From Hydractinia symbiolongicarpus (taxonomy: Eukaryota > Cnidaria > Hydrozoa > Anthoathecata > Hydractiniidae): DNA of 64,000 nucleotides. The position numbers and the translations under genes are program-made. Shown piece after piece: positions 12,901-24,371 of the stretch. The notes below the pieces were generated by a model that made no database searches, was not told the origin of the DNA, and was given only the letters and a program-made list of their open reading frames with translations. How positions within the stretch are numbered: position 1 is the stretch's first letter; each line of letters opens with the position of its first letter. The stretch lies in contig NC_079884.1 in NCBI RefSeq assembly GCF_029227915.1, forward strand, positions 8,494,001 through 8,558,000, written 5' to 3'.

Positions 12901-15883
12901 TTTTTTCCTCCTCTGTGCTAGCCAAAACACCTTCATCATTACATACAGTACAGTCTGAATGTAATGTACCGCGTACACGCTATTATCACATCTTTGCATG
13001 GAGGACGGCAGTAGTTTGTCTTTTGTTATAATTAAATCCCTTAAGGATTTTGCGAGTTTATATTTGCGTGTTAAAAAACAATGTGATCCCGAAGAAATAT
13101 CGGAGCAATTATAATTCCTGTAATAGCGAGATGCATCGTGTAAATGTATTGATAAGCTATTCCCTTAAGTATTAGCGTGAAGTAATTAAATAATAAAAAT
13201 CTTTGCGAAGTTTTATAATACATCGCGCGAGAATGTATTGTTGATTTAATTACTTAAGAAGATTCCAGCACGTTTAATTTAAGAAACATACGAGAAGCAT
13301 TGTTCACAACTATTAAATGCCGCTTTTCGTTTATAAACTTTTAAAATGTGATCTTAAAAAACATTTCTATCATCTTTTTTCGTTCTTAAACATTTAAAAT
13401 GGAATCTTAAAAAACATTTCCATCGCCGCTTTTCGTTTTTAAACTATTAAAATGCGATTAAAAAAACATTTCTATCACCGCTTTTCGATTTTAAACTTTT
13501 AAAATGCGATCTAAAAAAACATTTCTATCGCCGCTTTTCGTTTTTAAAATTTAAAATGTGATTTAAAAAACATTTTTATCGCCGCTTTTCGATTTTAAAC
13601 TTTTAAAATGTGATCTAAAAAAACGCTTAATTACTGCAATTAAAAATTTCAAAAGAGTTCGCCCAAAATAGATTGCTAAAATTGATCTTGCAACATATTG
13701 TGATTAAACAATCAATCGTGTGGGGTCATTTTTATCAGCAAGGCAATTATTTTCTTAAAAAAACAAAAGCTCTTGCAATGTTATTGTTCTGTGTAACTAT
13801 TCATGCGAGTTTTGCGTCCGCGGTAGATTACATTCAGACTGTACTGTATACACTTCTCACCTACAACAACTTGATTAGTCTTCTTCATTTGCTTTGCTAT
13901 CTTGAATACCTCATTGCGCTGGTCTTCCTTTCTTAACACATCTGCAAATCTGTTCTTCTCTGCTTCTGATTTTGCCTTATACACTACTTTACGAGCATGA
14001 TATTTAGCTTCAAGTAAATATTTTTATTACCACCTGACTTCCACTCCTTCCAAAGTTTCCTCTTTTCCTTTATACACTGGTCAACCTCATTTTTCCACCA
14101 CCTGGTCTGTCTATGTCTAGCTGGTACTTTCGTCCACCCACAGGTATCATCAGAAGCTTCTAGAAGACAATTCTTCAAAGTAGCCCAAGTACTTTCAACA
14201 TTGTCACTATCACACTGACCTTTGTGGGCTAACTGCTGAACTTTTGCACTAAATTGTCTTGCTATAATCTCTTCCTTCAGCTTTCAGACTTTATGATGGG
14301 GCCTGTACTTTCCCTTGGCTTCTTTAGCACTCTTCAAGATAATATCACAAACCAGCAACCTATGATGGGAAACACACTCTTCCCCCGATAAAACTTTCAC
14401 GTCCTTCACCACTTTCTTGTCTGACTGTCTAACCAGGAAGTAATCTATCTGTGTCTTACAGCCACCTGACTCATATGTTATCAGCCTACTCTGTCTCTTA
14501 CTGAATGATGTGTTGCAAACCCCCATGTCCGTTGCCATTCCAAACTCAAGCAATCTCTCCCCTTCCTTATTTCTGCTCCCAAATCCATAGCCTCCATGCA
14601 CACCTCTATAACCTTCAGATGACTTCCCAAAATGACCATTAAAGTAGCCGCCCACCCTGACAAGTTCAGTGTTTCCAAACTTTGATGTGACTGCTATTAA
14701 CTGATCATAAAACTTTATCTTTGTCACTGAGTCTACACTGTGGAGCATAAACTGCCAGAAAAGTGACAATCCTATTACTTATTAAAAACTTTATCACTAT
14801 AATACGACTATTAACACGCATAACATCTATTACTTTTTCTACCCACTTCTCTGCAACGAATATGCCAACTCCTCCATATCCATCACTATTACCAATCCAA
14901 AGAAGCTTATACCTTGCCCTCCTACCTTCCACAAATCTCACTGAAGCTCCTCTCCACCTGACTTCCTGAACACAACACATATCAACAGATCTACATTCTA
15001 ACATTTCAACTACTCCATCTGCTCTACCTCTCAGAGTACCAATGTTTACACTGGCCATTCTCAACCTAGTGTTATTTACCTTGTGATGTGACAGCTAGGT
15101 AACGGTCTGACGATGCTCACACCTGACATCTGTCCTACCATGCCTGACACCTTCACTCCTTAGAGTTCCAGCCTCGTTTACGCAGTTTGTCTGATCAACT
15201 GTTCTTACGGCCATTATTTAAGGAGTTTTGGCATTGTTTTACAGCTGGATACCCTTCCTAGCGCCAACCGTTCACAGACCGGACTGGGTGTTTTAAAGTG
15301 ACACCATCACTATGTGGCATTTCATGTGACCTCCACAATCGCCCCTTTAAACTAATGTATGGTGGAGGACATTCAACTCCTCTCTTGTCTTCTAAAGAGA
15401 CCCTTCACCTTAAGTCAAAAATAAAGAAAGAAAACACAAAAATAGCCATTCTAATTCAATTTATCTCGTGTCTGCAAAAAATTTTCCACATAAAATGTTA
15501 CTTAATTGTTTCACGTTAAAAAACTTTTAACTTCAAACAATAATCTATGTTTATTTTGACGACGTTCCTGCCAAAACATTAAAAAATTTGCCAGAAAATG
15601 AGGTAAAAACTGTTTCAAGTTTTACTTTACATCAGAAAAAAAAAAAAGAAGACAAAAAATTGCTGACACGAATCCAAAATTTTTGGTTGACACTTCGGCA
15701 TTCACGTGGGCAATAGCTAAGTACATACTGACGTGAATTAGAAAACCTGCTTATGTGTTATATATGTAGTAATTACCTGTTCTTTGGATCTTTATTTTGC
15801 AAAGTGGTAGACTTTGAAGTGAAACATCTGTAAATTCTTTTATGCACTTGTCTCAGTTGCTGTTTATATGCTATCACAAGCAT
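3905..15883 (-). CDS. Homoserine O-acetyltransferase (MetX/Met2) family alpha/beta hydrolase, 12 exons, 429 aa
   Basis: Exons in order: 15883-15777, 9226-9013, 8146-8028, 7569-7536, 7446-7360, 7171-7092, 6663-6514, 6046-5908, 5294-5235, 5146-5069, 4899-4824, 4050-3905. All introns are GT-AG and every phase agrees (1,290 nt). The family fold is clear: [12 protein letters not shown] at about residue 95, [11 protein letters not shown], the nucleophile elbow GASLGG with Ser195, the catalytic Asp in SSDILYP (Asp363), and the catalytic His in FGHDTFLLD (His397). Ser-Asp-His spacing matches bacterial homoserine transacetylases. The family transfers an acetyl or succinyl group to the hydroxyl of homoserine or serine in methionine/cysteine synthesis; which substrate is used here is not decidable. 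The first 35 residues are basic and hydroxylated, with no acidic residue before Asp32, so a mitochondrial leader is plausible. An in-frame stop lies just upstream of the chosen ATG. The last ~17 residues rest on reading through a possible donor (AAG|GTAGTT at about 3957). Confidence 0.88.
8285..8835 (+). repeat. Dispersed repeat, copy 1 (intron 2 of MetX gene)
   Basis: Aligns in segments with the reverse complement of 49,480-49,930: CAGGTCC-ATACCTTT, CCTTATAAT, CACGTGA-TAATCCGAT, CTTCAAACAGAATGT, and a G-rich stretch near AGTTAT. It is internally palindrome-rich around the CCGATTTT blocks. No coding capacity was seen. Probably an old non-autonomous DNA element; exact ends are uncertain. Confidence 0.55.
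9427..9511. repeat. Cytosine-rich low-complexity tracts
   Basis: A run of about 12 C at 9427-9438 and a (CCCCCA)n tract at about 9487-9511 lie in the first MetX intron. Reading frames through them are low-complexity artefacts. Confidence 0.8.
9885..10300 (+). pseudogene. LINE reverse-transcriptase fragment (same family as 11.5-15.3 kb)
   Basis: Translated on the plus strand, this matches the region just after the YADD box of the longer LINE: the residues around [19 protein letters not shown] correspond to [19 protein letters not shown] of the other copy. The downstream GSET-VVKQ-DLD motif block follows near 10,220-10,280. Stops and shifts make it a dead fragment. It lies inside the first MetX intron. 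Confidence 0.7.
10400..11270 (+). pseudogene. Degenerate Gypsy-type LTR retrotransposon pol (RNase H tail and integrase) relic
   Basis: Around 10,720-10,920 the plus strand encodes [17 protein letters not shown] followed by a W-MIG-IWGPFP block. This is the zinc-binding and early core region of a Metaviridae-like integrase. Near residue GLEG at about 10,915 the frame breaks off and resumes near [11 protein letters not shown], a motif late in integrase, so most of the catalytic core is deleted. Further stops follow. Upstream (10,500-10,640) is RNase H-to-integrase linker-like sequence. No LTRs were recognised. Inactive. Confidence 0.7.
12944..13848. mobile_element. 905-bp DNA transposon (MITE) inserted into the LINE
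   Basis: Terminal inverted repeats start TACAGTACAGTCTGAATG and continue AAT(G/C)TACCGCG at both ends (12,944-12,971 and 13,818-13,848). The 4-mer TACA flanks directly at 12,940-12,943 and 13,849-13,852. Removing the element plus one TACA joins the LINE reading frame exactly, with VGEKC running on into NDEGVLA, so the target duplication and borders are well supported. The interior has no ORF and carries a 53-bp tandem array. Confidence 0.85.
13320..13630 (+). repeat. 53-bp tandem array, about six copies, inside the DNA element
   Basis: The unit is roughly GCTTTTCGTTTTTAAAC followed by TTTTAAAATGCGATC and a run of A then CATTTCTATCGCC. Copies start near 13,321, 13,375, 13,428, 13,480, 13,533 and 13,584 with a few substitutions each. 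Confidence 0.85.
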
Positions 15884-16159
15884 CCTGACAATCCATTTAT
15901 ATTCTTAATTACTTTTTATAAGAAATTGTCTAAAAAAGAAAGCCAAAACATTACTAATTAACAACAAAGCAGCCTAAATGTAAACCTATAGGTTAGGTTA
16001 AAATGATAAAGGGTGCCTTCCATACTCATGTTAAATATTGGGTGGTGATAGAGATGGATGTGCATATTTTACATGGCTAGCCTCACTAATATCGAGGGAT
16101 ATACCCTTTCTATTATTTCCAGGAGGGACCATGGCTTAGATGGAGAGTCCTATAGTATT

Positions 16160-16416
16160 TAATGCATATTTTGAGCTACGCACACCAAATTAGAGCTTGC
16201 GCTCTACTAGACAACTCCCAGCAACATCCAATGGCCCACACATGGAGCCATCTCCCCAATTTCCCTGACATGGCTTGGGTTAACCAGGGGCTATGGTAAC
16301 ATTCACTCGCCCATGTTGAATGGCCGTCAAGGGGAATCGAACCCCGGTCTCCCGCACAGAGTACGAGAGCTATAACCACTAATCTACAGCGCCTATAACC
16401 ACTAATCTACGGCACC
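16160..16416 (-). mobile_element. tRNA-derived SINE with duplicated A-box segment
   Basis: On the minus strand the head reads GGCGCTGTAGATTAGTGG, then after about 40 nt the B box GGTTCGATTCC followed by CCC, as in a tRNA gene. The first about 24 nt of the head, including the A box TAGATTAGTGG, are present twice in tandem (16,416-16,393 and 16,392-16,369). The body runs to about 16,160. Missing tRNA stems and the long body make this a SINE, not a functional tRNA. Confidence 0.7.
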
Positions 16417-18023
16417 ATAAATGGTGGTGAAGTAATATATATGTTGAAACTATGACCATGGTGTGACAGTTTCAACATAATGTCTTCATAACTAGAAATA
16501 TTCTATTTTTGCCACCATTTTTTTAAATTTATTGATAAAATAATGAACAACTGCAACCCAACTACTACACTGCAGACAGAGGTAGGACATTAGGTTTCAG
16601 GGCCGTGGTTCTTAATAATTTGTATTATATATGTTTTTATATTCGTAAGTTGTTTTCAAGCCTACTGTAGTTAATAAAAAAAAGCTGAAAAAGCTGTCAG
16701 TCAATAAATTATACAAACAAAAGTTTCTTGTAGTCATATGGTTTGTATCTTTGTATAACACTAATTCGTAGGATTATTAGTTCTGACCAATATAACCCAG
16801 GTATATATATTTAACTTTGTTATTTGCATGGACATAGTGAATAATTTGTATATATATATGTATTAATACAATCAGACAAATCCTCTAAGAAAAACAAACA
16901 CAGAGTCGAACAGTAGGATATTGACATTCCTATATTTTCTTTTAAGGAGTTATATAAACATAATGGGTGCAAAAGAATAAGGAAATAATAATAATAAAAA
17001 GCTGAAGACAAGTTATTAAAAGTATCTTTATCAAAAATTTCAAGTTTCCAAAACAGCTGTCAGCATTGTTGAGTCTACACTAACTCTTGTCAATGGGTCT
17101 GCAAGTTGCATGGTGGTTTCAATTCACGTTTGACAGTTTTCAAACTATGTTTAGCTCATGTTATTGCAGTTTCCTTGGGTTGCTAGCTGGTTATGTGAAC
17201 TAAAATCAACAGCAACTTCATCGATTGGATGGATGGATATGGATCTTCACCTGAAATTCTATGCAATTGTCTTAGCTACACAGTTTCCTTGAGCTGATTT
17301 AATTTGAATCTATAAATCAACAAGGTTTTCATCCAGTGGTGGAAGCAATTGGCATACTTTCCAATATTTCTTTATTTGATTTTGGTGTGTATATGCTGGG
17401 TGGCATTTGTGAGTCTTCTGTCCATGGTGCGTTGTTTGGTGTTACCCCAGTAAGGGTACAGTGTTCACAGTTCAGGTTTATATAAAAAAGAGAGACAATA
17501 AACAATTAGAAGTTGTAAAAGAGATAAAAGAAAAAACAAATGGAAAGTTGTTAAAAAAACAGAGAAAATATGATGGGCTGCCTTTGTCAGTCTTCACTTT
17601 GTGGTGTACTCACACTCATGAGAAAAGGGCAATTTTGCATGAGTAGTTTTAAAAAAAGAGAGAAAGGAAGAAACAGAAAGTTTTAAAAATATTGAGAAAA
17701 TAAAAGAAAATAAACAAGGACTTGTAACAAATTGCAAGAAGGTAACAAAAAGAAGATGTTTGAGACAAGATAAGTCAGTGTTATGATGCTTCATGAGACT
17801 AAGATAGGTGTCGACTGGTGGAGGAGGGTGCTGTTAATCTGGGTACATTCAACAGCAGAGTTTTGTGCATTTTTGGTGAAAAGGGGTGAGGAAAAGCACT
17901 CTATATTGACATGACATTGTATTTAGAGACATTTGACTTTCTAATACTCTGGTTTTCCTGGGTGGAATTATAGCAATAAAAAATGTTGCTTGTGGCTCAT
18001 AAACATCAACATGTTGCTGTTTA

Positions 18024-18068
18024 CACTTTTTCAAACCATCTTGTATCTTTTTCAAACCATCTTGTATC
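18024..18068 (+). repeat. Short direct duplication (21 bp, two copies)
   Basis: TTTTTCAAACCATCTTGTATC occurs twice back to back. It is a minor tandem duplication with no other feature. Confidence 0.7.
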
Positions 18069-18537
18069 ATATCATATAGCTACAATCACATAGCACAGAC
18101 TTGAGCTAGCTAACTTACAATTCAAGTCTGTTTTGGTCTGGATACTGAGGTGACTTTCGATATTTATGAAAAACTGCTTGCAGTACAACAATAATCTATA
18201 ATATATGAAACAACAGAATGATCCAGAAAGAATATCCCAGCACCAGAGCTTTTGCAAAACCAGCAGGGTGCTTTGCTTAAGTCTAATCAAACAAAAACGT
18301 TAGTAGAGGACAATACCAACAGAACATAACCAGGACCCAGAACTCAAACAGAGGACCCCACAGAGGCCAATTAGTTTTTCCGATACCCTAAGCTACAATC
18401 TTGGTTAAAATATGTTGAGGCAAGACAGCTAATTTCGAATTTTCGCCAGCACAAGTTAGTGCAAACCAGATTATCAGATTCACCACGCATTTCAAAATGT
18501 TCAAAGTGGACTTTGGACTTATATATTAGGCGATTTA

Positions 18538-18690
18538 TATAAATTCAACTCTTGAAATGTGCTAATTGCTGCTGACGTCAGCATGTCTATTTTCCATGAA
18601 TTTCGATGCCTTTGTGACGTACGGAGTAACACTCCATATGGTTGCTATACGGAGTTTGGTTTAGCTATACAGAGTCTGCAAACAAATGTT
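18538..18690 (+). repeat. Dispersed repeat with GACGTCAGC and TACGGAG motifs
   Basis: The segment AACTCTTGAAATGTGC through GCTGACGTCAGC is the near reverse complement of 35,132-35,175. Immediately after it are several TACGGAGT words like those of the 20.4-21.0 kb satellite. It is probably one edge of a larger mobile element. Confidence 0.5.
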
Positions 18691-19064
18691 CTTAAAGTGA
18701 AATATTGCAATATGACTGTTTCCGACAAAAAAACAACAACCAGAAATTAAAAAAAAGGTGAAGATTGCGAAGCATTTCGCTAGTTGCAAGCAAAACAAGA
18801 AGCCCTGGGGGCTCTAAGAATTTTCGCTCGTTACAAAAATATTTGATGACAACCTGCTAATTCGTTGTGTTATTGTGCCAAACATTCGAAGAGGTTTGGT
18901 ACATGAAGCTCTCTGAAGATAAAGCACACAAGTGACATTATATCTTAAAACAAACGCAAACAAAACGAAACGTGTCATAATATACTGATATTTTAAAAGA
19001 AATTGCTAACAAAAAATATAGCCTATCATTCATGATTGAAAGTCTTGCTATTAAAACGTTTATG

Positions 19065-19615
19065 GTCTCAAACGGCATTTAGTTGACGAAAAATCAAAAT
19101 TTTGATGCCACCATCATGTTCAGCATACTTTTTTTATTAACTGTGGCAATTTTTGTCCAAAATAAAGTAGCTTTAATTTTTGGACAAATTTTGGCCTAAA
19201 ATGACATTTAGGTGACAAAAAATCAAACTTTTGTATCGCCATCATTTTCAGCATACATTTCTTGTGATCTGTGCCAAATATTGTCGAAAATAAAGTAGTT
19301 TTAATTTTTGGACCAATTTTGGCCTAAAATGACATTTAAGGTGGCAAAAAAATCAAAATTTTGATGTCACCATCATGTTCAGCATATTTTTTTGTTAACT
19401 GTGTCAAATTTTGTCGAATATAAAATGGTTTTAAATTTTGGATCAATTTTGGCCTAAAATGACATTTAAGATGGCAAAAAAATCAAAATTTTGATGTCAC
19501 CATCATGTTCAGCATACTTTTTTTGTTAACTTTGCCAATTTTTGTTGAAAATGAAGTAGTTTTAATTTTTGGACCAATTTTGGCCTAAAATGACATTTAG
19601 GTAACAAAAAATCAG
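19065..19615 (+). repeat. About 130-bp tandem array, 4+ copies
   Basis: The marker GGCCTAAAATGACATTTA recurs at about 19,193, 19,321, 19,451 and 19,582 (spacing 128-131 bp). Each unit also contains CACCATCATGTTCAGCATA and AAAATAAAGTAGTTTTAA-like blocks. It is non-coding. Confidence 0.9.
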
Positions 19616-20371
19616 AGGAACGTGAAATCCCAGGGTCGATTTTTTCTCAAAAAATGCTCCGAAAGAAAAAAACGACGGTTTTAAAGAATTTCCTACGCCA
19701 ATATTCTAACTATATATATTCCATAAAATTTACAAAGGTCTGTGTGAGAGTGTGCATCTAAAAATATTTACAAATATCTATAAGATCAGTCGTTAATAAT
19801 TTTCTTTTTACATTTTTCTTGAAAATATTAAGTTGTGTTTTAATATCATCAGATAAAAATTTATTCCCTATGTCTAATTGAAAACGTGCAAGATTTTAAT
19901 AACATCTTTGGCACTTGATAATTATTTTTTGAAAATCTAGTATCATATTTATGTTGTAGCTATTAAACTAAATTGGCTAGTAAACAATTTTGGTGTTATG
20001 TTTTGTTTCATCTTGTACATGAAAAGTAAAACTTCATGCATATTTAATTGATAAATGTTCAACCCCAATTTGAAGAAATAAGTATTGTGTTGGTGCATAT
20101 CTGTCTAAACCAAAAATTATGCGACAAGCATGTTTTTGTTTATTATACAGCTTTTTTAATTTATTTACATTGTTACTAGCCCAGGATATATTATATTATC
20201 AAAAATTAAAATGTAAATAGCTCAACTATTACAGGGCTTGATGATAAGACAATTAGAGTCTTCTACTTGCTCCGGCCAATTGTATCTGTAACTTATAGTA
20301 ACATCTTACCTGTATCTATTTTTACAGCGAAATATATACCTTACATTTCCTATACCGAGATTATGTTATCA

Positions 20372-21043
20372 CGGAGTATGCTATACAGAGTGTGAGATGC
20401 TAAGTATGCGGAGTGTGACATGCTTATTATACGGAGTAGTGTGACATGCTTATTATACGGAGTGTGACATGCAGAGTATACGGAGTGTGACAGGCTTAAT
20501 ATACAGGGTGTGACATGCAGAGTATACGAGGTAGTGTGACATGCTTATTATACGGAGTGTGACATGCAGAGTATACGGAGTAGTGTGACATGCTTATTAT
20601 ACGGAGTGTGACATGCTTAGTATACGGAGTGTGACATGCAGAGTATACGGAGTAGTGTGACATGCTTAGTATACGGAGTAGTGTGACATGCTTATTATAC
20701 GGAGTGTGACATGCTTAGTATACGGAGTGTGACAGGCTTAATATACAGGGTGTGACATGCAGAGTATACGGAGTAGTGTGACATGCTTAGTATACGGAGT
20801 GTGACAGGTTTAGTATACGGAGTGTGACATGCAGAATATACGGAGTGTGACATGGTTAGTATGCGAAGTGTGATATGCGGAGTATACGGAGTAGTATGAC
20901 ATGCTTAGTATACAGAGTGTGACATGCTTAGTGGAGTAGTATGACATGCTTAGTATACGGAGTGTGACATGCTTAGTGGAGTAGTGTGACATGCTGAGTA
21001 TACGGAGTGTGACATGCTGGAGTATGCGGAGTGTGACATGTTT
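20372..21043 (+). repeat. 20-26 bp satellite (TATACGGAGTGTGACATGC)n
   Basis: Roughly 28-30 copies of a unit TATACGGAGTGTGACATGC followed by TTAG or AGAG. Some carry a 3-bp insertion that changes GGAGTG to GGAGTAGTG. Variants are interspersed in short higher-order blocks, for example the pair ending AGAGTATACGGAGTAGTG. Related TACGGAG words lie at 18,609-18,680 and, inverted, at 21,363-21,450. Reading frames here are repeat artefacts. Confidence 0.9.
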
Positions 21044-23060
21044 GGTAGGAACAGAATTCGATGTATTGTTAATGAGTTAAGGTTTACAATGGCTGGTATA
21101 AAAGTACACAATTTTAAAGTTGCATAATAAAATGTCATTGTTTGTATGGTTATTTGTATGGCAATCAGTAAACTACTTCATATGCTAAAACAATTTGTAA
21201 AGTCTCCCCATTCTTCAAAATTTATCTTAACCCTAACGATTTTCTAATCTGGAATAGCGCAGAGAAAATTTGCTTAGTTTAGACTGCGACGCTCATACTG
21301 GATTTGCTAATGTCTAGCCAAACTAGTGTCGGCATTTTACTCTTTGTACTAAATATTTCCGTCTATACGGAATACACATGTTGCTATACGAAGTTATACT
21401 CTGTATAAGCATGCCAATACGGAGCTGTACTCCGTATAGCTGCACTCTCCGAATAGAAAACCTTGATTAGATTATTTAGCATGTGCGGGCATGTTAGAGA
21501 AAAAAACAAGTTACAAATTTTAGACGCTGTATGCTACGTGTGAAAAAGTAGCGATTGCAGTCTGTCGGCCTCAGAGCGTTGACCGTTGGACGCTTTTATT
21601 CATATACTAAAATAAAGGAAATTATCTCAATATTTATGTCAAGATTTTAGCCCGACTTATTTCTACCCTTTTTAATCCGCATTGAATGAAGTTATCTATT
21701 ATTTATAAGACCGTGCCTTAAGTTCTGGGTAAAAGGCGATGGTGTTATCAGTTGAGAATTAATGTGTTTCATAAAAGCCTAAGTATCAGATCAGAATTTG
21801 CAACTTTTAAGAACTTCTTCAAAACTTCTAAATTTATCATTTGTAATCAAACTGATTCACTTACATTGTTAAGCTTACTCAAATGAATCTACTTAATAAG
21901 TTGAACTACAGGACACGAGTTGACATCATATTATAACATCAACCTTCTCTGTGAACTACAATTGATTGTCCAGGTTAGAAAGTTTCTTTTGTTTATATCA
22001 TCATACGTTTTGTGCTCTCCAAGACTTTAATGGTTTTTTATGGTAAATCTTTACGTCAAGCCGGTATTTAATGTTAGTCACATCGCTGCTACGGTTGGGA
22101 AGGCACAAGATTAAGAGTATTGTTTTTATCTTAGCTTTCTAAATAAGAAAATAGGAAAGGCCAAACCAATTATTTGTATTATAGAAACTATTTTACTCAA
22201 AAACAACCGTCAAATTGTTTTTGCCAATATATGTTTTTGCATATTTTATATAATCTTTATTTAACATAGGTTAACTCTCTTTTCTTTGTTTTCGAGAAAA
22301 AAAATTAAAATATAAATGACAAGAAAATTGACATATTAAGTATGACTTTCGCCGTTACAGTTTTATTGGATACAGAGTTGTACGCAAGAGATGTTGTACA
22401 ACAGCTGTTCCGCGATAATTAATGACATGGAAATGGACCTTCAGTAACAAATCTAAATAATGAACCAAATAGAAGATTTGGAAGATCACTCCTGGCTATG
22501 CCCCGGGTTGGATTTTTAGCAAGCTTTTCTGTGAGATGAAGAGAACGTTATTAAATCGATAGGTCAAACAATGAAGAAGGTTAAAATGGCAATGATCATA
22601 AAAAGTTATAATTAGATAGATCAATGCACATCTTTTAAAAGATTACTAATTGTATAAGTTTGACAAGTTTCCATGCAAACATGTATAAACTCGTTCTCAG
22701 GGCATTGTATGGCAAACGCGATGGCTGGCTCAGGGACAAAGGGATCCTGAGGACGAGGATAGAACCCATACTGATGGTCACATTAAAATGATACTTTTAC
22801 TTATGTAGGTTCTCTTTAAATCAGTACGTTACAACTTCTATTGAAATCTCAACTTAAAGAAACGAGAAGCCTGATCTAACGTATATCACAATGCATTTGT
22901 ATCGAAACAATACTAGATTTTTCAAAGAAAATGTTAAACAATGTTATATTCACGAAAACAAAATACGAGGTAGTATAAAACTTTATCAAATACCTTTTGC
23001 TACGTGTGATGCCACTCGTGTCAAATTTTTCAGGAAAATATACACAAACTCAAGATGCAT
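21044..23060. other. No gene recognised
   Basis: Both strands were examined. Apart from the TACGGAG words near 21,363-21,450, I see no family-like coding sequence, RNA gene or clear mobile element. Confidence 0.5.
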
Positions 23061-23330
23061 GTGAAGATGGTGTAGTGGTAGGGCATTCGGCTTGTAATCA
23101 TAAGGTTTCAGGTTCAAGTCCCCACTAAGGCGCACTTTAAATACAGTGTTGTAAGCCCATCTGGTACCATTCACTGACCGCTAATCGGCTTGTGTGACAG
23201 GTAAGCAAATTAGAGAGCAATGCTGTACGTATCTCTAGCGGTAATGTAACATAGTTACAGTCAGTGGGAAGGAAAAGCCAGACGTTAGGATGGAATCCCC
23301 AAGGACGTTAAAACTTACTTATTTACTGAC
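23061..23330 (+). mobile_element. tRNA-derived SINE (best-preserved copy)
   Basis: A box TGGTGTAGTGG at 23,068-23,078, B box GGTTCAAGTCC at 23,111-23,121, and a tRNA-like CTTGTAA loop region between. A roughly 200-bp body follows, ending near repeated ACTTACTTATTTACT. The same body occurs truncated at 1,815-1,925 and 40,335-40,470. The body and degraded stems argue against a working tRNA. Confidence 0.75.
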
Positions 23331-24371
23331 TTACACAAATCAAATTCTTATACAAAATTCATCTACTATCAACAAATTAACTATCGTATGCAATGCCTCA
23401 AAATATCACAAACGTATTTCGCATAATTACAAAATCATTTTAGAGAAATACTTTCATTGTCAAAATATACAACAAGTTAAAAACACATACTAGACTCTTC
23501 ATCGCTTTGTGTTTAAGAATATTGGAGGCTGTGTATTAGAACTGAGATGACAAATAAAGGTCTTTTGTATCCTTTCGAAAGTTTCCCGAAGAACTACCGG
23601 CTAAAACAAAAGATAAACGTTTGTACAAAAATAAGAAAATAAATAAAAAGCAATGGGTTTGTAATAAAAAACAAGCAGATACAAAGAGCATATCGTCAAA
23701 TGGATTGCTGAAAGCTAATATTCTACTTTCTCATAAAAGTCGTTTACTTAAATAAATGTCCAGGCCCGGAGGAGCAATTTTGAAAGCGGAGAGGGCAAAT
23801 TATTCAGTATTAAGGAGCCCTTGCCATGGTTGGGGCCGGCGGGCTAAGAAAACTTTTAAACTTTTGGCCCCCTAGATTGGCTAAAACATACTTCAAATTT
23901 CAAAATATTGCGCTCGAAAGCGTTCACAAAATGCAGAAGATTATATATAGAAATATAGAAACGCCATATTTTATGTAAGATATATTTTTAAAATAAGCAA
24001 TATCAAAGAAAAATAAAGATAATGCAGAGAAAGCCTATAGTATATGACAACTACCAGTCCTCCTTTGTAAATTTTCCGAATACTCGCTTTCTGTTGTCGT
24101 CCGATGAAACAAATGCGTTGGAAATTTTAATCAGGTTTAGTTTGTCAGTCCTATCATTTTGGAAAAAGTTGAAAGGAGCTGAAAGAATTGTTGATCTCAT
24201 GCAGAGCATATGTATGCATTGATCAATTTATAATTGGGACTGATGTCCTAAAAAAGCAAGAGGAGGGATTATACCATACCTCTGGACATATACATTGAGT
24301 TCATTATTACAGGTGGCTTCATCATGCAAATAACTCAAAGCATATTACAATATTGTGACAATCTTTGTATC
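23331..24371. other. No gene recognised
   Basis: Intergenic stretch between a SINE and the 3' end of the transporter gene. ORFs here are short, without family character or splice support. Confidence 0.5.

Larger units (their letters stand above)
11517..15340 (-). mobile_element. APE-type non-LTR retrotransposon (LINE), degenerate
   Basis: On the minus strand, 15,064-14,705 and 14,769-14,284 encode an apurinic-like endonuclease ([36 protein letters not shown], then GYFNGHFG and [11 protein letters not shown]). Next come a linker (14,178-13,781), a reverse transcriptase part (12,925-12,575), the catalytic YADD box (about 12,490-12,470), and a C-terminal block with [10 protein letters not shown] and [10 protein letters not shown] (11,995-11,705). 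The 3' end is an (ATG/ATA)n-like tail at 11,517-11,535. The order and motifs are typical of RTE/CR1-like LINEs often mis-annotated as craniofacial development protein 2-like; the exact clade is uncertain. Frameshifts, missing RT segments and an inserted DNA element show it is inactive. It sits in the first intron of the MetX-type gene, same orientation as the gene. Confidence 0.85.

Noticed and set aside
13320-13630. CRISPR-like regular repeat
   Set aside because: The ~53-bp units are contiguous with no unique spacers and lie in a eukaryotic transposon.
20810-21138. Repeat proteins rich in SMSHSVYSA
   Set aside because: Translation of the TACGGAG satellite.
23061-23130. A tRNA gene with an apparent TGT anticodon
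   Set aside because: Boxes A and B are present, but the stems are poor and a SINE body follows, with truncated copies elsewhere in the window.
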